From positions 1 to 43,643 of the forward strand of contig JAFWRA010000017.1 in the NCBI GenBank assembly GCA_017508895.1: a DNA stretch of 43,643 nucleotides, written 5' to 3'. The position numbers and the translations under genes are program-made. Source of the stretch: Bacteroidales bacterium. GTDB taxonomy: Bacteria; Bacteroidota; Bacteroidia; Bacteroidales; F082. The notes under the pieces are model-generated. The model ran no database searches, was not told the DNA's origin, and was given only the letters and a program-made list of their open reading frames with translations. Shown piece after piece: positions 16,946 to 25,194 of the stretch. Position 1 is the stretch's first letter. Each line of letters starts with the position of its first letter.

Positions 16946-17812
16946 ATGAAAGACAATTTATTCACCGAAAGCCTGAGACATTCCGTTGGATACAGGATAT
17001 TTTTGTATTTGGTCATCCTCTTAATCTGCACTTTGGTTGGCGGTCTCGTCTCCTTTTTGATGGTAATAGGCAACAACGATAACCTGCTGAAACTTGGCCA
17101 AGGCATCAGTTCTGCGCTCATGTTCATCGTGCCTCCCATCGTGTTTTACCTCATCACCAGAAGGGTGAAACCCCTGCAAAACCTTGGATTCAGAAGCGTA
17201 CAGCCCTTTTGGCTGCTCTTCGTTGGCATTTTGCTGATGTTCGTTTCGTTGCCCATCACCAATCAACTGTCGACATGGAACGAGAGCATGCATCTGGGCT
17301 TGCATAAACTTGAAGACTGGCTGCAAAACATGGAAAAGACAGCAACGGAAGTCACTGAAAGGATGTTGCGTGTGAACACCATTGGAGGCTTATTATACAA
17401 TCTGCTCATCATCGCTTTGATTCCGGCCATCGGCGAAGAATTGACCTTCCGCGGTGTCGTCCAGCAAGCTCTGGTCAAAGGATGTAAGAACGTCCATGTT
17501 GGCATCATCCTTTCGGCCGCCATCTTCTCGTTCATCCATTTCCAGTTCTACGGCTTCCTGCCGCGCATGTTTCTCGGAATGCTCTTAGGTTACATGTTCT
17601 ATATCACAGGATCGTTGTGGATGAGCATTTTGATGCATTTCTTCAACAACGGTACCGTAGTCCTCATTTATTATTTAAACAACAAAGGCATCACCAATGT
17701 GGATGCTGAGCACTTCGGTTCAGTAGAGAGTGTGGGACTTGTCATTGCAAGTTTGGTAGTGACGGTGATACTCCTCGTGTGGAGCTGGAGAAAAAGCAAG
17801 AGCATTCTGTAA
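16946..17812 (+). CDS. CPBP-family intramembrane glutamic protease
   Basis: CPBP (Abi/Rce1-like) proteins are multi-pass membrane proteases. This one has 288 residues and about eight predicted membrane segments. The catalytic signature is present: GEELTFRGVVQQAL (the EExxxR motif, about residues 169-182), then FSFIHFQFYGFLPRMFLGMLLG with the conserved His, then LMHFFNN near the last helices. I used the ATG at 16946 because the longer reading overlaps the promoter. Substrates of bacterial CPBP proteins are mostly unknown; roles in bacteriocin immunity or prenylated-protein processing are known from relatives only. A hairpin terminator follows. Confidence 0.92.
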   Translation: MKDNLFTESLRHSVGYRIFLYLVILLICTLVGGLVSFLMVIGNNDNLLKLGQGISSALMFIVPPIVFYLITRRVKPLQNLGFRSVQPFWLLFVGILLMFVSLPITNQLSTWNESMHLGLHKLEDWLQNMEKTATEVTERMLRVNTIGGLLYNLLIIALIPAIGEELTFRGVVQQALVKGCKNVHVGIILSAAIFSFIHFQFYGFLPRMFLGMLLGYMFYITGSLWMSILMHFFNNGTVVLIYYLNNKGITNVDAEHFGSVESVGLVIASLVVTVILLVWSWRKSKSIL

Positions 17813-17839
17813 ATAACTCTCACTGGTCATAAAACGAAG

Positions 17840-17867
17840 AAGGGTGACAGCATGTGCTGCCACCCTT
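17840..17867. terminator. bidirectional terminator, CPBP gene / exbD
   Basis: AAGGGTGACAGCA pairs with TGCTGCCACCCTT with one mismatch and a short loop, between convergent genes. T-runs are short on both sides. Confidence 0.7.
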
Positions 17868-17891
17868 TTCAGTTAATAACCAAACCGAAGT

Positions 17892-18359
17892 TTAGTTTTC
17901 CAAAGCGCTACCTTTCAATGTCGTGTAAGTGATACGGAAGGCACCCACTTTACGAAGCTCTTGCTTCACGTCGGTGACGACACCCATACGGGTATCCTTG
18001 TGCACCTTCAGTGCTGTGGTCAGCAGAGGACGGTCGGCTTCGCTACGCGAGTCACGCTCTTTCTGGATCCAGTCGGCGATGTCGGCCGGGCGGGCGAAAG
18101 CATCGTCTAATTGGATACGTGATTCGGTACCGAGTTTGTTGTCCTTAGGCGGGCCGATGTAGATGGAACAGACCAGAGCCTTATGCTCGAGTTTTTGGAT
18201 CTCGGTAGCCTTAGGCATGGCGTTCTTCACCTTCAGTTCAACATCACGCATTGTAGTGGTGATCATGAAGAAGAATATCAACATGTAAACGATGTCGGGC
18301 AGTGAAGAGGTGCTCACTTGCGGCACTTCCTTTTTCCCTTCTTTTCTGAATTTACCCAT
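17892..18359 (-). CDS. exbD: ExbD/TolR-family biopolymer transport protein (second copy)
   Basis: This 155-residue protein has one N-terminal membrane helix (about 21-37) beginning LPDIVYMLIFFFMI; Asp22 is the expected proton-carrying acid of ExbD. A periplasmic domain of about 115 residues follows. It is the last gene of a four-gene leftward operon, 14 bases after the first exbD. ExbD works with ExbB to drive TonB. Two adjacent exbD genes with different periplasmic domains are common in Bacteroidetes and may form a mixed stator. Confidence 0.9.
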   Translation of the reverse strand: MGKFRKEGKKEVPQVSTSSLPDIVYMLIFFFMITTTMRDVELKVKNAMPKATEIQKLEHKALVCSIYIGPPKDNKLGTESRIQLDDAFARPADIADWIQKERDSRSEADRPLLTTALKVHKDTRMGVVTDVKQELRKVGAFRITYTTLKGSALEN

Positions 18360-18373
18360 ATCTCTATCCTCCT

Positions 18374-18943
18374 TTAGTTAGATTTATACTCAACGGGCTC
18401 AGCCTCACTGACACGTACAGGCACGGCGTCGTTGATAGCTTTGGTTTGATCTTCATTGAGTTGGTCAAGGTGCTTGTGGAATTTCTTCCAAGCAAGATCT
18501 TCCTTCATTTCATTGAAGGCGCGTGCCAACTCATTCTGCACGCTGATATACATAGAATAAGAGGTACCGCGGTCGTTCTGGAGTGAGATAACGCCCTTCG
18601 ACATGAGCACGTCGCCCACCAGGTCGAAGGTCTTGGTTTCCACTTCAGGAGCGGTCTCGTCGCCAGGACGCGGGGTCATGAAATCTTTGGCGAGGTCTTT
18701 CAACTGTGAGATGTCGGAAGGACGGCCATTGACCAGCAACCTGTCGCTCTTGTTTACCATTACATTCATCACGTTTCTCTCCTTAACCTTGACGTCCTCG
18801 TCGTTTTGCTCGACGGGTGGAGGCAGACGACGGGTGATACCGTAGTCCACGTCCATGGAGGTCGTCATCAGGAAGAAACACAACAGCAAGAATGCTATGT
18901 CAGCCTGCGAACTTGAATTGATTTCCGGAGTTTTTCTTGCCAT
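18374..18943 (-). CDS. exbD: ExbD/TolR-family biopolymer transport protein (first copy)
   Basis: This 189-residue protein has a short cytoplasmic tail, then SSQADIAFLLLCFFLMTTS as the single membrane helix, with Asp15 as the likely proton-binding residue. The periplasmic domain is longer than in the second copy and includes a Pro/Asp-rich linker and a Lys/Glu-rich C-terminal helix. It follows the small membrane protein gene by 12 bases. Together with ExbB at 19,400 it should form the proton-driven motor for TonB-dependent uptake. Confidence 0.9.
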   Translation of the reverse strand: MARKTPEINSSSQADIAFLLLCFFLMTTSMDVDYGITRRLPPPVEQNDEDVKVKERNVMNVMVNKSDRLLVNGRPSDISQLKDLAKDFMTPRPGDETAPEVETKTFDLVGDVLMSKGVISLQNDRGTSYSMYISVQNELARAFNEMKEDLAWKKFHKHLDQLNEDQTKAINDAVPVRVSEAEPVEYKSN

Positions 18944-18955
18944 GATGAATTGATT

Positions 18956-19387
18956 TTACTTTTTGACTGCCTTGTAGAGCACCGAGAACAGGATGGAGCA
19001 GATGGCTACTACAAGAGTGATATAGAAGGCATTAAGGCCGAATTCGACCCATCCGTTAGTCTTGCCTGAATAGGTAACTTCACCTGCTTGATAAGGCACG
19101 GAGAAGGCACCCTTCGACATAACATAAGCTACAACTGCAATAACAGCGATTGCAATGACCGCAATCAAGAGTTTCTTTCCCTTGACGCCTTTGACGGCGG
19201 CAGTGAAGACGACTGAGATCAATGCGATGACGATGCCAAGTATAACCAAGATGTAGCCCCAATTCAGGAATAAGTCGGTGCGGGCATCACTCTTGAGGTC
19301 GAGGTAGAAATAAACTGCCACAGCCACGGTGATCAATGCCAGCAGGCCAAATACCCATTTACCGATGTTTGAAAGCTTACTATTCAT
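18956..19387 (-). CDS. four-helix membrane protein of the exbB-exbD operon, function unknown
   Basis: This 143-residue protein has four predicted membrane helices (about residues 10-29, 41-63, 73-90 and 112-137) and short loops. I recognise no enzymatic motif. It sits between exbB and exbD with 12-base gaps on both sides, so it is almost certainly co-transcribed and probably part of, or an assembly factor for, the ExbB/ExbD motor. That role is inferred from position only. Confidence 0.85.
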   Translation of the reverse strand: MNSKLSNIGKWVFGLLALITVAVAVYFYLDLKSDARTDLFLNWGYILVILGIVIALISVVFTAAVKGVKGKKLLIAVIAIAVIAVVAYVMSKGAFSVPYQAGEVTYSGKTNGWVEFGLNAFYITLVVAICSILFSVLYKAVKK

Positions 19388-19399
19388 GATTGATACTGA

Positions 19400-20224
19400 T
19401 TATTTGTGGTATTTTGCAAGGATGTCCATGAACGAGATGGAAGCGTCTTCCATGTCGTTGACGATGCTTTCGATTTTGGAAGCGATGAAGTTGAAGAACA
19501 CTTGAAGGATGATAGCGGCGATCAGACCGAACACGGTGGTCAACAGAGCGACCTTCATACCGGAGGCAACGACCGTCGGGCTCATATCACCAGCAGCGGC
19601 GATGTCGTCGAAGGCCTGGATCATACCGACAACAGTACCCATAAATCCGAACATAGGAGCCAAGCTGATGCAAAGACCAATCCAGCTCAAGCCGCTTTCA
19701 AGTTTACCACCGGCCACTGAACCGTAGGAAACGAGGGCTTTTTCAACCTCTTCGAGTGACTGACCGTCCTGATAGCGGATGAGACCTTGGGTGAAGATGC
19801 TGGCCACAGGACCGCGGGTGTCCTTGCAGAGTTGTTTGGCACCTTCAACGTCGCCGTTCTTCATCTTGGCTTCGATACCAGCAAGAAGCTTCTTCGAGTT
19901 GGCCGAAGCGAGGGTCAGATAAATAATTCTTTCAATGGAGATAGCCATACCGATCAACAGGATGACCAACACGATGCCCATGAAGCCAGGACCACCATCG
20001 ATGAATTGTTTCTTGATGGATTCACGGAAAGTCACAGGGGCAGCCTCGTTTGTGACAGCAGGGGTAACTTCTTCGACAGTCTCCACAGGGGCGGGAGTTT
20101 GTTCAGGAGCAACAGTCTGTTCCGTCTGCTCGGTTTGCACTTGCTCGTCTTGAGCAACGGCGAGATTGCTGACACCAAAAGTGAAAAGGCCAGCAATCAT
20201 GAGGAAAGCAATTAATTTTTTCAT
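19400..20224 (-). CDS. exbB: MotA/TolQ/ExbB proton-channel protein
   Basis: ExbB forms the inner-membrane channel ring that, with ExbD, harvests the proton gradient for TonB. The 274-residue protein begins with a cleavable-looking signal (about 1-24, ending AVAQ), then a Glu/Gln/Thr/Pro-rich stretch to about residue 65. The first core helix is GFMGIVLVILLIGMAISIERII. The two conserved C-terminal helices include LAPMFGFMGTVVGMIQAF and TTVFGLIAAIILQVFFNFI. The N-terminal signal-like extension is longer than in E. coli ExbB and is common in Bacteroidetes. It is first in a four-gene operon. tRNA-Ser lies upstream on the same strand, and no clear TAnnTTTG separates them. Confidence 0.94.
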   Translation of the reverse strand: MKKLIAFLMIAGLFTFGVSNLAVAQDEQVQTEQTEQTVAPEQTPAPVETVEEVTPAVTNEAAPVTFRESIKKQFIDGGPGFMGIVLVILLIGMAISIERIIYLTLASANSKKLLAGIEAKMKNGDVEGAKQLCKDTRGPVASIFTQGLIRYQDGQSLEEVEKALVSYGSVAGGKLESGLSWIGLCISLAPMFGFMGTVVGMIQAFDDIAAAGDMSPTVVASGMKVALLTTVFGLIAAIILQVFFNFIASKIESIVNDMEDASISFMDILAKYHK

Positions 20225-20297
20225 AGTTTAGTTTGAATGTTTTGATTATTACTGTTATGAATTACTATGTTCTGATGAAACAATCATTACTTTTCTG

Positions 20298-20385
20298 CGG
20301 AGAGAGCGGGATTCGAACCCGCGGTACCCTTTTGGAGTACACACACTTTCCAGGCGTGCTCCTTAAACCACTCGGACATCTCTCC
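20298..20385 (-). tRNA. tRNA-Ser (GGA)
   Basis: This 88-base class II tRNA has acceptor GGAGAGA/TCTCTCC, anticodon loop CTGGAAA (GGA, decoding UCC/UCU), a long variable arm and a TTCGAAT T-loop. Discriminator is G, as required for serine tRNA. CCA is not encoded. Confidence 0.96.
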
Positions 20386-20425
20386 AACACCTTCCAACCC
20401 CTCAAACCTTATCTGAAATCGTTGC

Positions 20426-20433
20426 CAAAAGTA
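20426..20433 (-). promoter_or_regulatory. possible promoter -7 element for tRNA-Ser
   Basis: On the minus strand this reads TACTTTTG, 40 bases before the tRNA 5' end. It is the nearest match to TAnnTTTG upstream. Confidence 0.45.
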
Positions 20434-20508
20434 CACATTTTTTCATTTGACAAACAAAAATATTTGATTTTTTATTGCAACATTTTTTCAAATGCTTGAC
20501 TCATAAGG

Positions 20509-21543
20509 TCAAAGAGTCATCTCTCCACGGATGGATTTCTGCATGATTTCAAGGATTCTGGCTTTTGGCAAGCCTTCTCCAATGAGATACATGAGTTTGG
20601 CAACGGCAGCCTCGGTGGTCATGTCGTGGCCACTGATGACACCAATACGAGCCATATCTAGACTGGTTTCATAACGTCCCATATCCACAGAACCGGCCTT
20701 GCACTGGGTGATGTTAAGGATGATGAGTCCGCCATCGATAGCCTCCTTGAGTGCGTCCAAGAACCAGCCTGCAGTGGTGGCATTGCCCGAGCCAAAGGTC
20801 TCCAAAACCAAAGCACTGAGATGAGGGGTCTTAAACACGTGTCGCACAAAGTCCTCGGAGATGCCAGGGAACAGTTTCAATATTCCGACATTGCGGTCCA
20901 TCTTGGTGTGCACCTTCAGTTTCTTGAAGTTGGGCTTCAGGATGCGCTCCTTATTATATTTTATGTGGATACCCACATCGGCCAAGTTGGGGTAATTGGA
21001 AGAAATGAAGGCGTTGAAGTTCTCCGCGTTGAACTTGGTGGCGCGGTTGCCACGCAACAGCTGATTCTGGAAGAAGATGCTCACCTCGGGCACGATCGGC
21101 GTGTCGTCGTCCTTGGCAGCGGCAATCTCGACGGCAGCCAAGAAGTTCTCGCGGCCATCGCTGCGCACCATGCCCATAGGCAACTGCGAGCCGGTCAAGA
21201 CGACAGGCTTGTTGAGGTTTTCGAGCATGAAACTCAACGCCGAGGCCGTGTAGGCCATAGTGTCGGAGCCATGAAGCACCACGAAGCCATCATAATGCTC
21301 ATACTCTTCCTTTATCTTGGTCGCCAAGCGAATCCAGAAGTCGGGCGACATGTTTGACGAATCGATAAGTGGGTCAAAACTATAGTAATCAATCTGATAG
21401 CCAAAGTTCTTCAACACGGGAAGATGGGCATAGATATTGTCGAAATCGAAAGGCACCAAGGCTCCCGTCTTGGGGTCTTGCATCATGCCGATGGTGCCGC
21501 CGGTATAAAGCACCAAAATGGAAATCTCTTCGTTGCTTTGCAT
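20509..21543 (-). CDS. ansA: L-asparaginase, type I
   Basis: This enzyme hydrolyses L-asparagine to aspartate and ammonia. The 344-residue protein has the first catalytic Thr motif ILVLYTGGTIGMM (about residues 9-21) and the second, FVVLHGSDTMAYTASALSFM (about 87-106), plus the LTGSQLPMGMVRSDGREN segment. No signal peptide is present, consistent with the cytoplasmic type I enzyme. A TAnnTTTG promoter lies upstream, divergent from trmO. The 3' end faces tRNA-Ser on the same strand. The N-terminus and length agree with the family. Confidence 0.95.
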   Translation of the reverse strand: MQSNEEISILVLYTGGTIGMMQDPKTGALVPFDFDNIYAHLPVLKNFGYQIDYYSFDPLIDSSNMSPDFWIRLATKIKEEYEHYDGFVVLHGSDTMAYTASALSFMLENLNKPVVLTGSQLPMGMVRSDGRENFLAAVEIAAAKDDDTPIVPEVSIFFQNQLLRGNRATKFNAENFNAFISSNYPNLADVGIHIKYNKERILKPNFKKLKVHTKMDRNVGILKLFPGISEDFVRHVFKTPHLSALVLETFGSGNATTAGWFLDALKEAIDGGLIILNITQCKAGSVDMGRYETSLDMARIGVISGHDMTTEAAVAKLMYLIGEGLPKARILEIMQKSIRGEMTL

Positions 21544-21565
21544 AACAAACGGATTTTTGTGGCCG

Positions 21566-21573
21566 CAAAAGTA
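21566..21573 (-). promoter_or_regulatory. promoter -7 element for ansA
   Basis: On the minus strand this reads TACTTTTG, 22 bases before the ansA ATG and divergent from the trmO element at 21,606. Confidence 0.6.
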
Positions 21574-21605
21574 AGGCTTTTTTTGTCTTGTACGGCATTT
21601 TGCGT

Positions 21606-21613
21606 TATTTTTG
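21606..21613 (+). promoter_or_regulatory. promoter -7 element for trmO
   Basis: TATTTTTG matches TAnnTTTG but lies only 4 bases before the ATG, so transcription would begin at or next to the start codon. Confidence 0.5.
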
Positions 21614-21617
21614 CGGC

Positions 21618-22283
21618 ATGAAAGTCATCGCCCACATCCACACCGACTTCCCGACCAAGTTCGGCATTCCGCGACAGAGCGGCATCATCCCCTCGTTGCA
21701 GGGACGCATCGTCTTCGAGCCCGAATACCGCAATGCAGAGGCGGTGCGGGGTCTGGAGGACTTTTCTTACATCTGGCTTCTATGGGAGTTCTCGCAGGCC
21801 GTGCGCGACACTTGGTCGCCCACCGTGCGTCCACCCCGCTTGGGTGGCAACGTGCGCAAAGGCGTGTTCGCCACACGCTCGCCTTTCCGCCCCAACCCTA
21901 TCGGCCTTTCGTCGGTAAGGTTAGAGCATATTGAATTTGACGCCAAACTCGGTCCTGTGCTCTACGTGACGGGTGCCGACCTGATGGATGGGACCCCCAT
22001 CTTCGACATCAAGCCTTACATCGCCTACACCGACAGCCACCCCGATGCCGTCAGCGGCTTTGCCTCAACGCCTGCGGAATACCTTTTGGAAGTGGATTTC
22101 CCAGAGGCTTTGCTGCAACAAGTTCCCGAGAGCCAAAGGGAAAGCCTCATCGAGGTGCTGGCCCACGACCCGCGTCCGCAATATCATGCCGACCCCGAAA
22201 GGGTTTACGGGATGGAGTTTGGCGGGATGGAGGTGAAATTCAAGGTGAATCACGATTTGCTTACCGTTTTGGAAATCAGCTGA
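21618..22283 (+). CDS. trmO: tRNA (t6A37) methyltransferase TrmO
   Basis: TrmO (TsaA/YaeB family) N-methylates N6-threonylcarbamoyladenosine at position 37 of some tRNAs using S-adenosylmethionine. The 221-residue protein begins with the beta-strand HTDFPTKFGIPRQSGI. It carries the family motifs LEDFSYIWLLWEFS, RPPRLGGNVRKGVFATRSPFRPNPIGLS and ADLMDGTPIFDIKPY. The C-terminal domain has DPRPQYHADPERVYGM. I chose the ATG at 21618; a TTG ten codons upstream would put the promoter inside the gene. It converges with the SGNH-like gene with only 5 bases between stop codons. Confidence 0.94.
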   Translation: MKVIAHIHTDFPTKFGIPRQSGIIPSLQGRIVFEPEYRNAEAVRGLEDFSYIWLLWEFSQAVRDTWSPTVRPPRLGGNVRKGVFATRSPFRPNPIGLSSVRLEHIEFDAKLGPVLYVTGADLMDGTPIFDIKPYIAYTDSHPDAVSGFASTPAEYLLEVDFPEALLQQVPESQRESLIEVLAHDPRPQYHADPERVYGMEFGGMEVKFKVNHDLLTVLEIS

Positions 22284-22288
22284 TTCCT

Positions 22289-23755
22289 TTATCGCGACGA
22301 CTGTGCCTTCACTGCTGGCTTGAGATAGGCCGGACGGAAGGAAATGTCAAAACGCCTCACCCTTACGGAGGAAGTCGAGGGGTTGTAAACGAAATATTTG
22401 ATTTGCCCGGCCTCGCGGAAAGTGGAATCGATGGGTAGGGCGAAAGTGGCAAACTCCCATTTCCCGATGCTTTGGATTTGTGAACCCAAATCATAATAGG
22501 TGCTGGTCTTGCCTTGCTCCCCGTCTTTCTCGATGACAATTTGGGCACCGTTCAAAGTGTCGGGCTGGAGCATCTCAACCGCAATGTTCACCATGCCCCA
22601 ATCGGGTTGGAGGCTATCAGCGGGCATGATAAGCGTCTGGCTGTAAGGTCTTTCAACATTCAACTCATCTTCCGAACCTTCGAAGCAATAATGTCCTGCC
22701 TCATATTGCAGCAAGCCCAAATCTTGATACTCATTTGGATAATACTGCCTCAGTGCTTGCGCCACCTGATGGGCAATAATGTGTCGGCCTTCGCCGTAAT
22801 AGTGTTCCGTGGTCCAGTCTTGGTCGATGAAATTCACGTCGCGCACCAGGTCCAAATTGTTCACCACCGTAACATCTTCCTGTGTGTCATAGCGTTGCAT
22901 CAGATAGTCGCGATTTTGTTTCATCAGGAACAGCAAATCCTTGCCTACCAGTTCGTTGGCTTTGTCCACGTTTTCGGCCATCAGGTTGAAGACCAAATGC
23001 CAACCCCTTTCGCGGCACAAGTCGACAATCGCGTCAAAGTCCTTGATGCGCGGGTTGTCGTCGCGGATTTGGAAGGCGTAACTCTTGATGTAATGGCAGG
23101 CCAATTCGGTGAGTTGCTGGTCGCGTTGGCCATCGAAGCCATGCCAGCCGCCCCAAGCCATCGCCGAATCCCATTGGTGGGTGTTGTTCCACTCGAAATC
23201 GTATGGGAAATCAAGCGGGTCTTTTTTCCAATGTTTCCGCGCAATCGCGTCCCACTCCTCCTCGCTACGAATAGGGTAAGCCTTGAAAGCCAGCAAGAAA
23301 CGGTTCATCAATGGCGGATAGTCCTGCAAAAGCACGATTTGTTTCCGAAGCGCCGTTTCGAGGCGGGAGTAAATCCAACCGGCATCGAAAGAGCGGAGGT
23401 TCATGGTCACTATCACGGTCTCGACAGGAGCATCTTTCGGCACTTGCTTCAGCATGTTATAATAGGTCTGGGCATGCGAAGCGCTTTTGGTCATGTCGCC
23501 CATGCGCACTTTCGGGAAGTAGGCCGAGACCATCGCGCTGATCTTCCTGTGGTCGCTTTCGGCATATCCGTAGGTGTTGTTCGACGACTCGCCCAAATAA
23601 ACCACCTGACAGCTGTCGGCGACCACCTGACGAGGCAACTCAATAATGTCGGAATGTTCCAACAAGTCCTTCTCGAAGAACCACTTGGTATAGACCCAAT
23701 TCATGGCCACCAGCAGCACTGCGATGATTCCTATGCGTATCAACAACTTTTTCAT
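22289..23755 (-). CDS. SGNH/AlgJ-like partner of the MBOAT acyltransferase
   Basis: This 488-residue protein has an N-terminal membrane anchor (about 5-20) and a large extracytoplasmic domain. VVYLGESSNNTYG (about 51-63) places Ser57/Ser58 where SGNH-type enzymes carry the nucleophile. TVIVTMNLRSFDAGW and DWTTEHYYGEGRHIIA (about residues 310-327) resemble the later blocks with the Asp-His pair seen in DltD/AlgJ/AlgX-like proteins. The C-terminal about 120 residues look like a beta-sandwich. It starts 2 bases after the MBOAT stop codon, so the two are co-translated. The likely job is transfer of acyl groups from the MBOAT protein to a surface polymer; the acceptor is unknown. Confidence 0.75.
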   Translation of the reverse strand: MKKLLIRIGIIAVLLVAMNWVYTKWFFEKDLLEHSDIIELPRQVVADSCQVVYLGESSNNTYGYAESDHRKISAMVSAYFPKVRMGDMTKSASHAQTYYNMLKQVPKDAPVETVIVTMNLRSFDAGWIYSRLETALRKQIVLLQDYPPLMNRFLLAFKAYPIRSEEEWDAIARKHWKKDPLDFPYDFEWNNTHQWDSAMAWGGWHGFDGQRDQQLTELACHYIKSYAFQIRDDNPRIKDFDAIVDLCRERGWHLVFNLMAENVDKANELVGKDLLFLMKQNRDYLMQRYDTQEDVTVVNNLDLVRDVNFIDQDWTTEHYYGEGRHIIAHQVAQALRQYYPNEYQDLGLLQYEAGHYCFEGSEDELNVERPYSQTLIMPADSLQPDWGMVNIAVEMLQPDTLNGAQIVIEKDGEQGKTSTYYDLGSQIQSIGKWEFATFALPIDSTFREAGQIKYFVYNPSTSSVRVRRFDISFRPAYLKPAVKAQSSR

Positions 23756-23757
23756 GG

Positions 23758-25176
23758 TCAGAACTGGAAATAGATGAACGGGAAACTATTGACACTCGAA
23801 CGCGCGATGACGAGGAAGATGAGCAAGGCATAAATCAGCCATCTGACAACCATCGGTTTGCCTTCGCACCACGCATCGAAACGGGTGTTGAACAAGAGCA
23901 AGTCGGAGAGGATGAACAGGGCGAGATAGAGCCAAACTTCGGGCTTGACGGCCAGATTTTGTCCACCGCCAAAATTGGTGACTGCCGCCGCAAAAATGTC
24001 GCGCATGTTGGCGAAATCGGTGGCACGGAACATCACCCAAAACAGCGTGACCAACACGAAAGTCTTGGCGATGCGAAGCGCGTCAAGGCTGATGCTCAAC
24101 CACTTGGAGTTGGGTTCCTTGTAAGGGAATCGGTTGCGCAAGGCTTTTTCAAGGATGTGCAGCAAACCATGCGCGAAGCCCCAAAACAGGAACGTCCAAG
24201 CTGCGCCGTGCCAAATGCCGCTCAGCACGAACACCACCAAGATATTGAACGCCCAGCGTCCAAACTTCACCCGACTGCCGCCCAGCGGGAAATACACATA
24301 GTCGCGGAACCAAGTGGAAAGCGAGATGTGCCAGCGGTGCCAAAACTCGGCAATGTTTTTGGCCAAATAAGGCGTGCGGAAGTTGTCGCTGATGTCGAAA
24401 CCCATCAGTTTGGCACTGCCGAGGGCGATAGTGGAATAACCGAAAAAGTCGCAGTAAATCTGGAAGCTGTAGAACGCCATCGCCAGCATCACACTCCACG
24501 AGTTGTATTCCGCTGGATTGGCGTACACCGCATCGACATACGCGCCCAAATGGTCGGCCACAACCATCTTGATAAACAGGCCGAACAGGATGAGCCTCAT
24601 GCCTTTGGAGATGTTCTCGTAGCGGAAATCCTTATACTCGTGCAGTTGGCGCAAAAGGTTGCCCGGTCGCTCGATCGGGCCAGTGACCAATTGCGGGAAG
24701 AACATCACATAAAGCGAATAGTAGCCGAAATGCCGCTCTGCCTTTTGGTGGCCGCGATACACTTCGATGACATAGCTCATGCTTTGGAACGTGTGGAACG
24801 ACAAACCGATGGGGAGGATGATGTTCACCGAAGTGCGCACATCCAACCCCAACTTTTGGCAAAGCCACACGAAATTGTCGTTGATAAAACCTAAATACTT
24901 GAAAATAAACAACACCAGCAGGGTTGAAACCACGCTGATGACGAGGAAAGTCTTCTTCTTTTTGGGTTCGTCGGCGTGTTTTTCCATCAAGATGCCCGCC
25001 GAATAGTCGATGATGATGGTGACGAGCAAAATAAGGATATACTTGGGCACAAACCACATGTAGAACACGCAACTTGCGACCAGCAGCATCAGCCATCGTG
25101 CCTTTTGTGGCAGCAGATAGAACAGCAGCACCACAATGGGCAGGAAAATGACGAACTCTATAGAGTTGAAGACCAT
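23758..25176 (-). CDS. MBOAT-family O-acyltransferase (AlgI/DltB-like)
   Basis: MBOAT proteins move activated acyl groups across the inner membrane for O-acylation of surface polymers. This 472-residue protein has about eleven membrane segments. Family motifs are FVWL near residue 90, FFPQLVTGPIERPG (about 157-170), EFWHRWHISLSTWFRDYVYF (about 275-294) and SGIWHGAAWTFLFWG, with the likely catalytic His near residue 323. It is the AlgI/PatA type paired with a secreted SGNH-like protein, here the next gene. It begins 18 bases after the Omp28-like gene. Family assignment is firm; the polymer and acyl donor are not known. Confidence 0.93.
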   Translation of the reverse strand: MVFNSIEFVIFLPIVVLLFYLLPQKARWLMLLVASCVFYMWFVPKYILILLVTIIIDYSAGILMEKHADEPKKKKTFLVISVVSTLLVLFIFKYLGFINDNFVWLCQKLGLDVRTSVNIILPIGLSFHTFQSMSYVIEVYRGHQKAERHFGYYSLYVMFFPQLVTGPIERPGNLLRQLHEYKDFRYENISKGMRLILFGLFIKMVVADHLGAYVDAVYANPAEYNSWSVMLAMAFYSFQIYCDFFGYSTIALGSAKLMGFDISDNFRTPYLAKNIAEFWHRWHISLSTWFRDYVYFPLGGSRVKFGRWAFNILVVFVLSGIWHGAAWTFLFWGFAHGLLHILEKALRNRFPYKEPNSKWLSISLDALRIAKTFVLVTLFWVMFRATDFANMRDIFAAAVTNFGGGQNLAVKPEVWLYLALFILSDLLLFNTRFDAWCEGKPMVVRWLIYALLIFLVIARSSVNSFPFIYFQF

Positions 25177-25194
25177 AAGACCCTCGGTATCAGG

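Noticed and set aside
20233..20499. An 88-codon plus-strand frame
   Set aside because: It runs across tRNA-Ser and lacks any protein features.
22514..23773. A 419-codon plus-strand frame opposite the SGNH-like gene
   Set aside because: The minus-strand frame has a membrane anchor, family motifs and an operon context. The plus-strand product is His/Val-rich and matches nothing.
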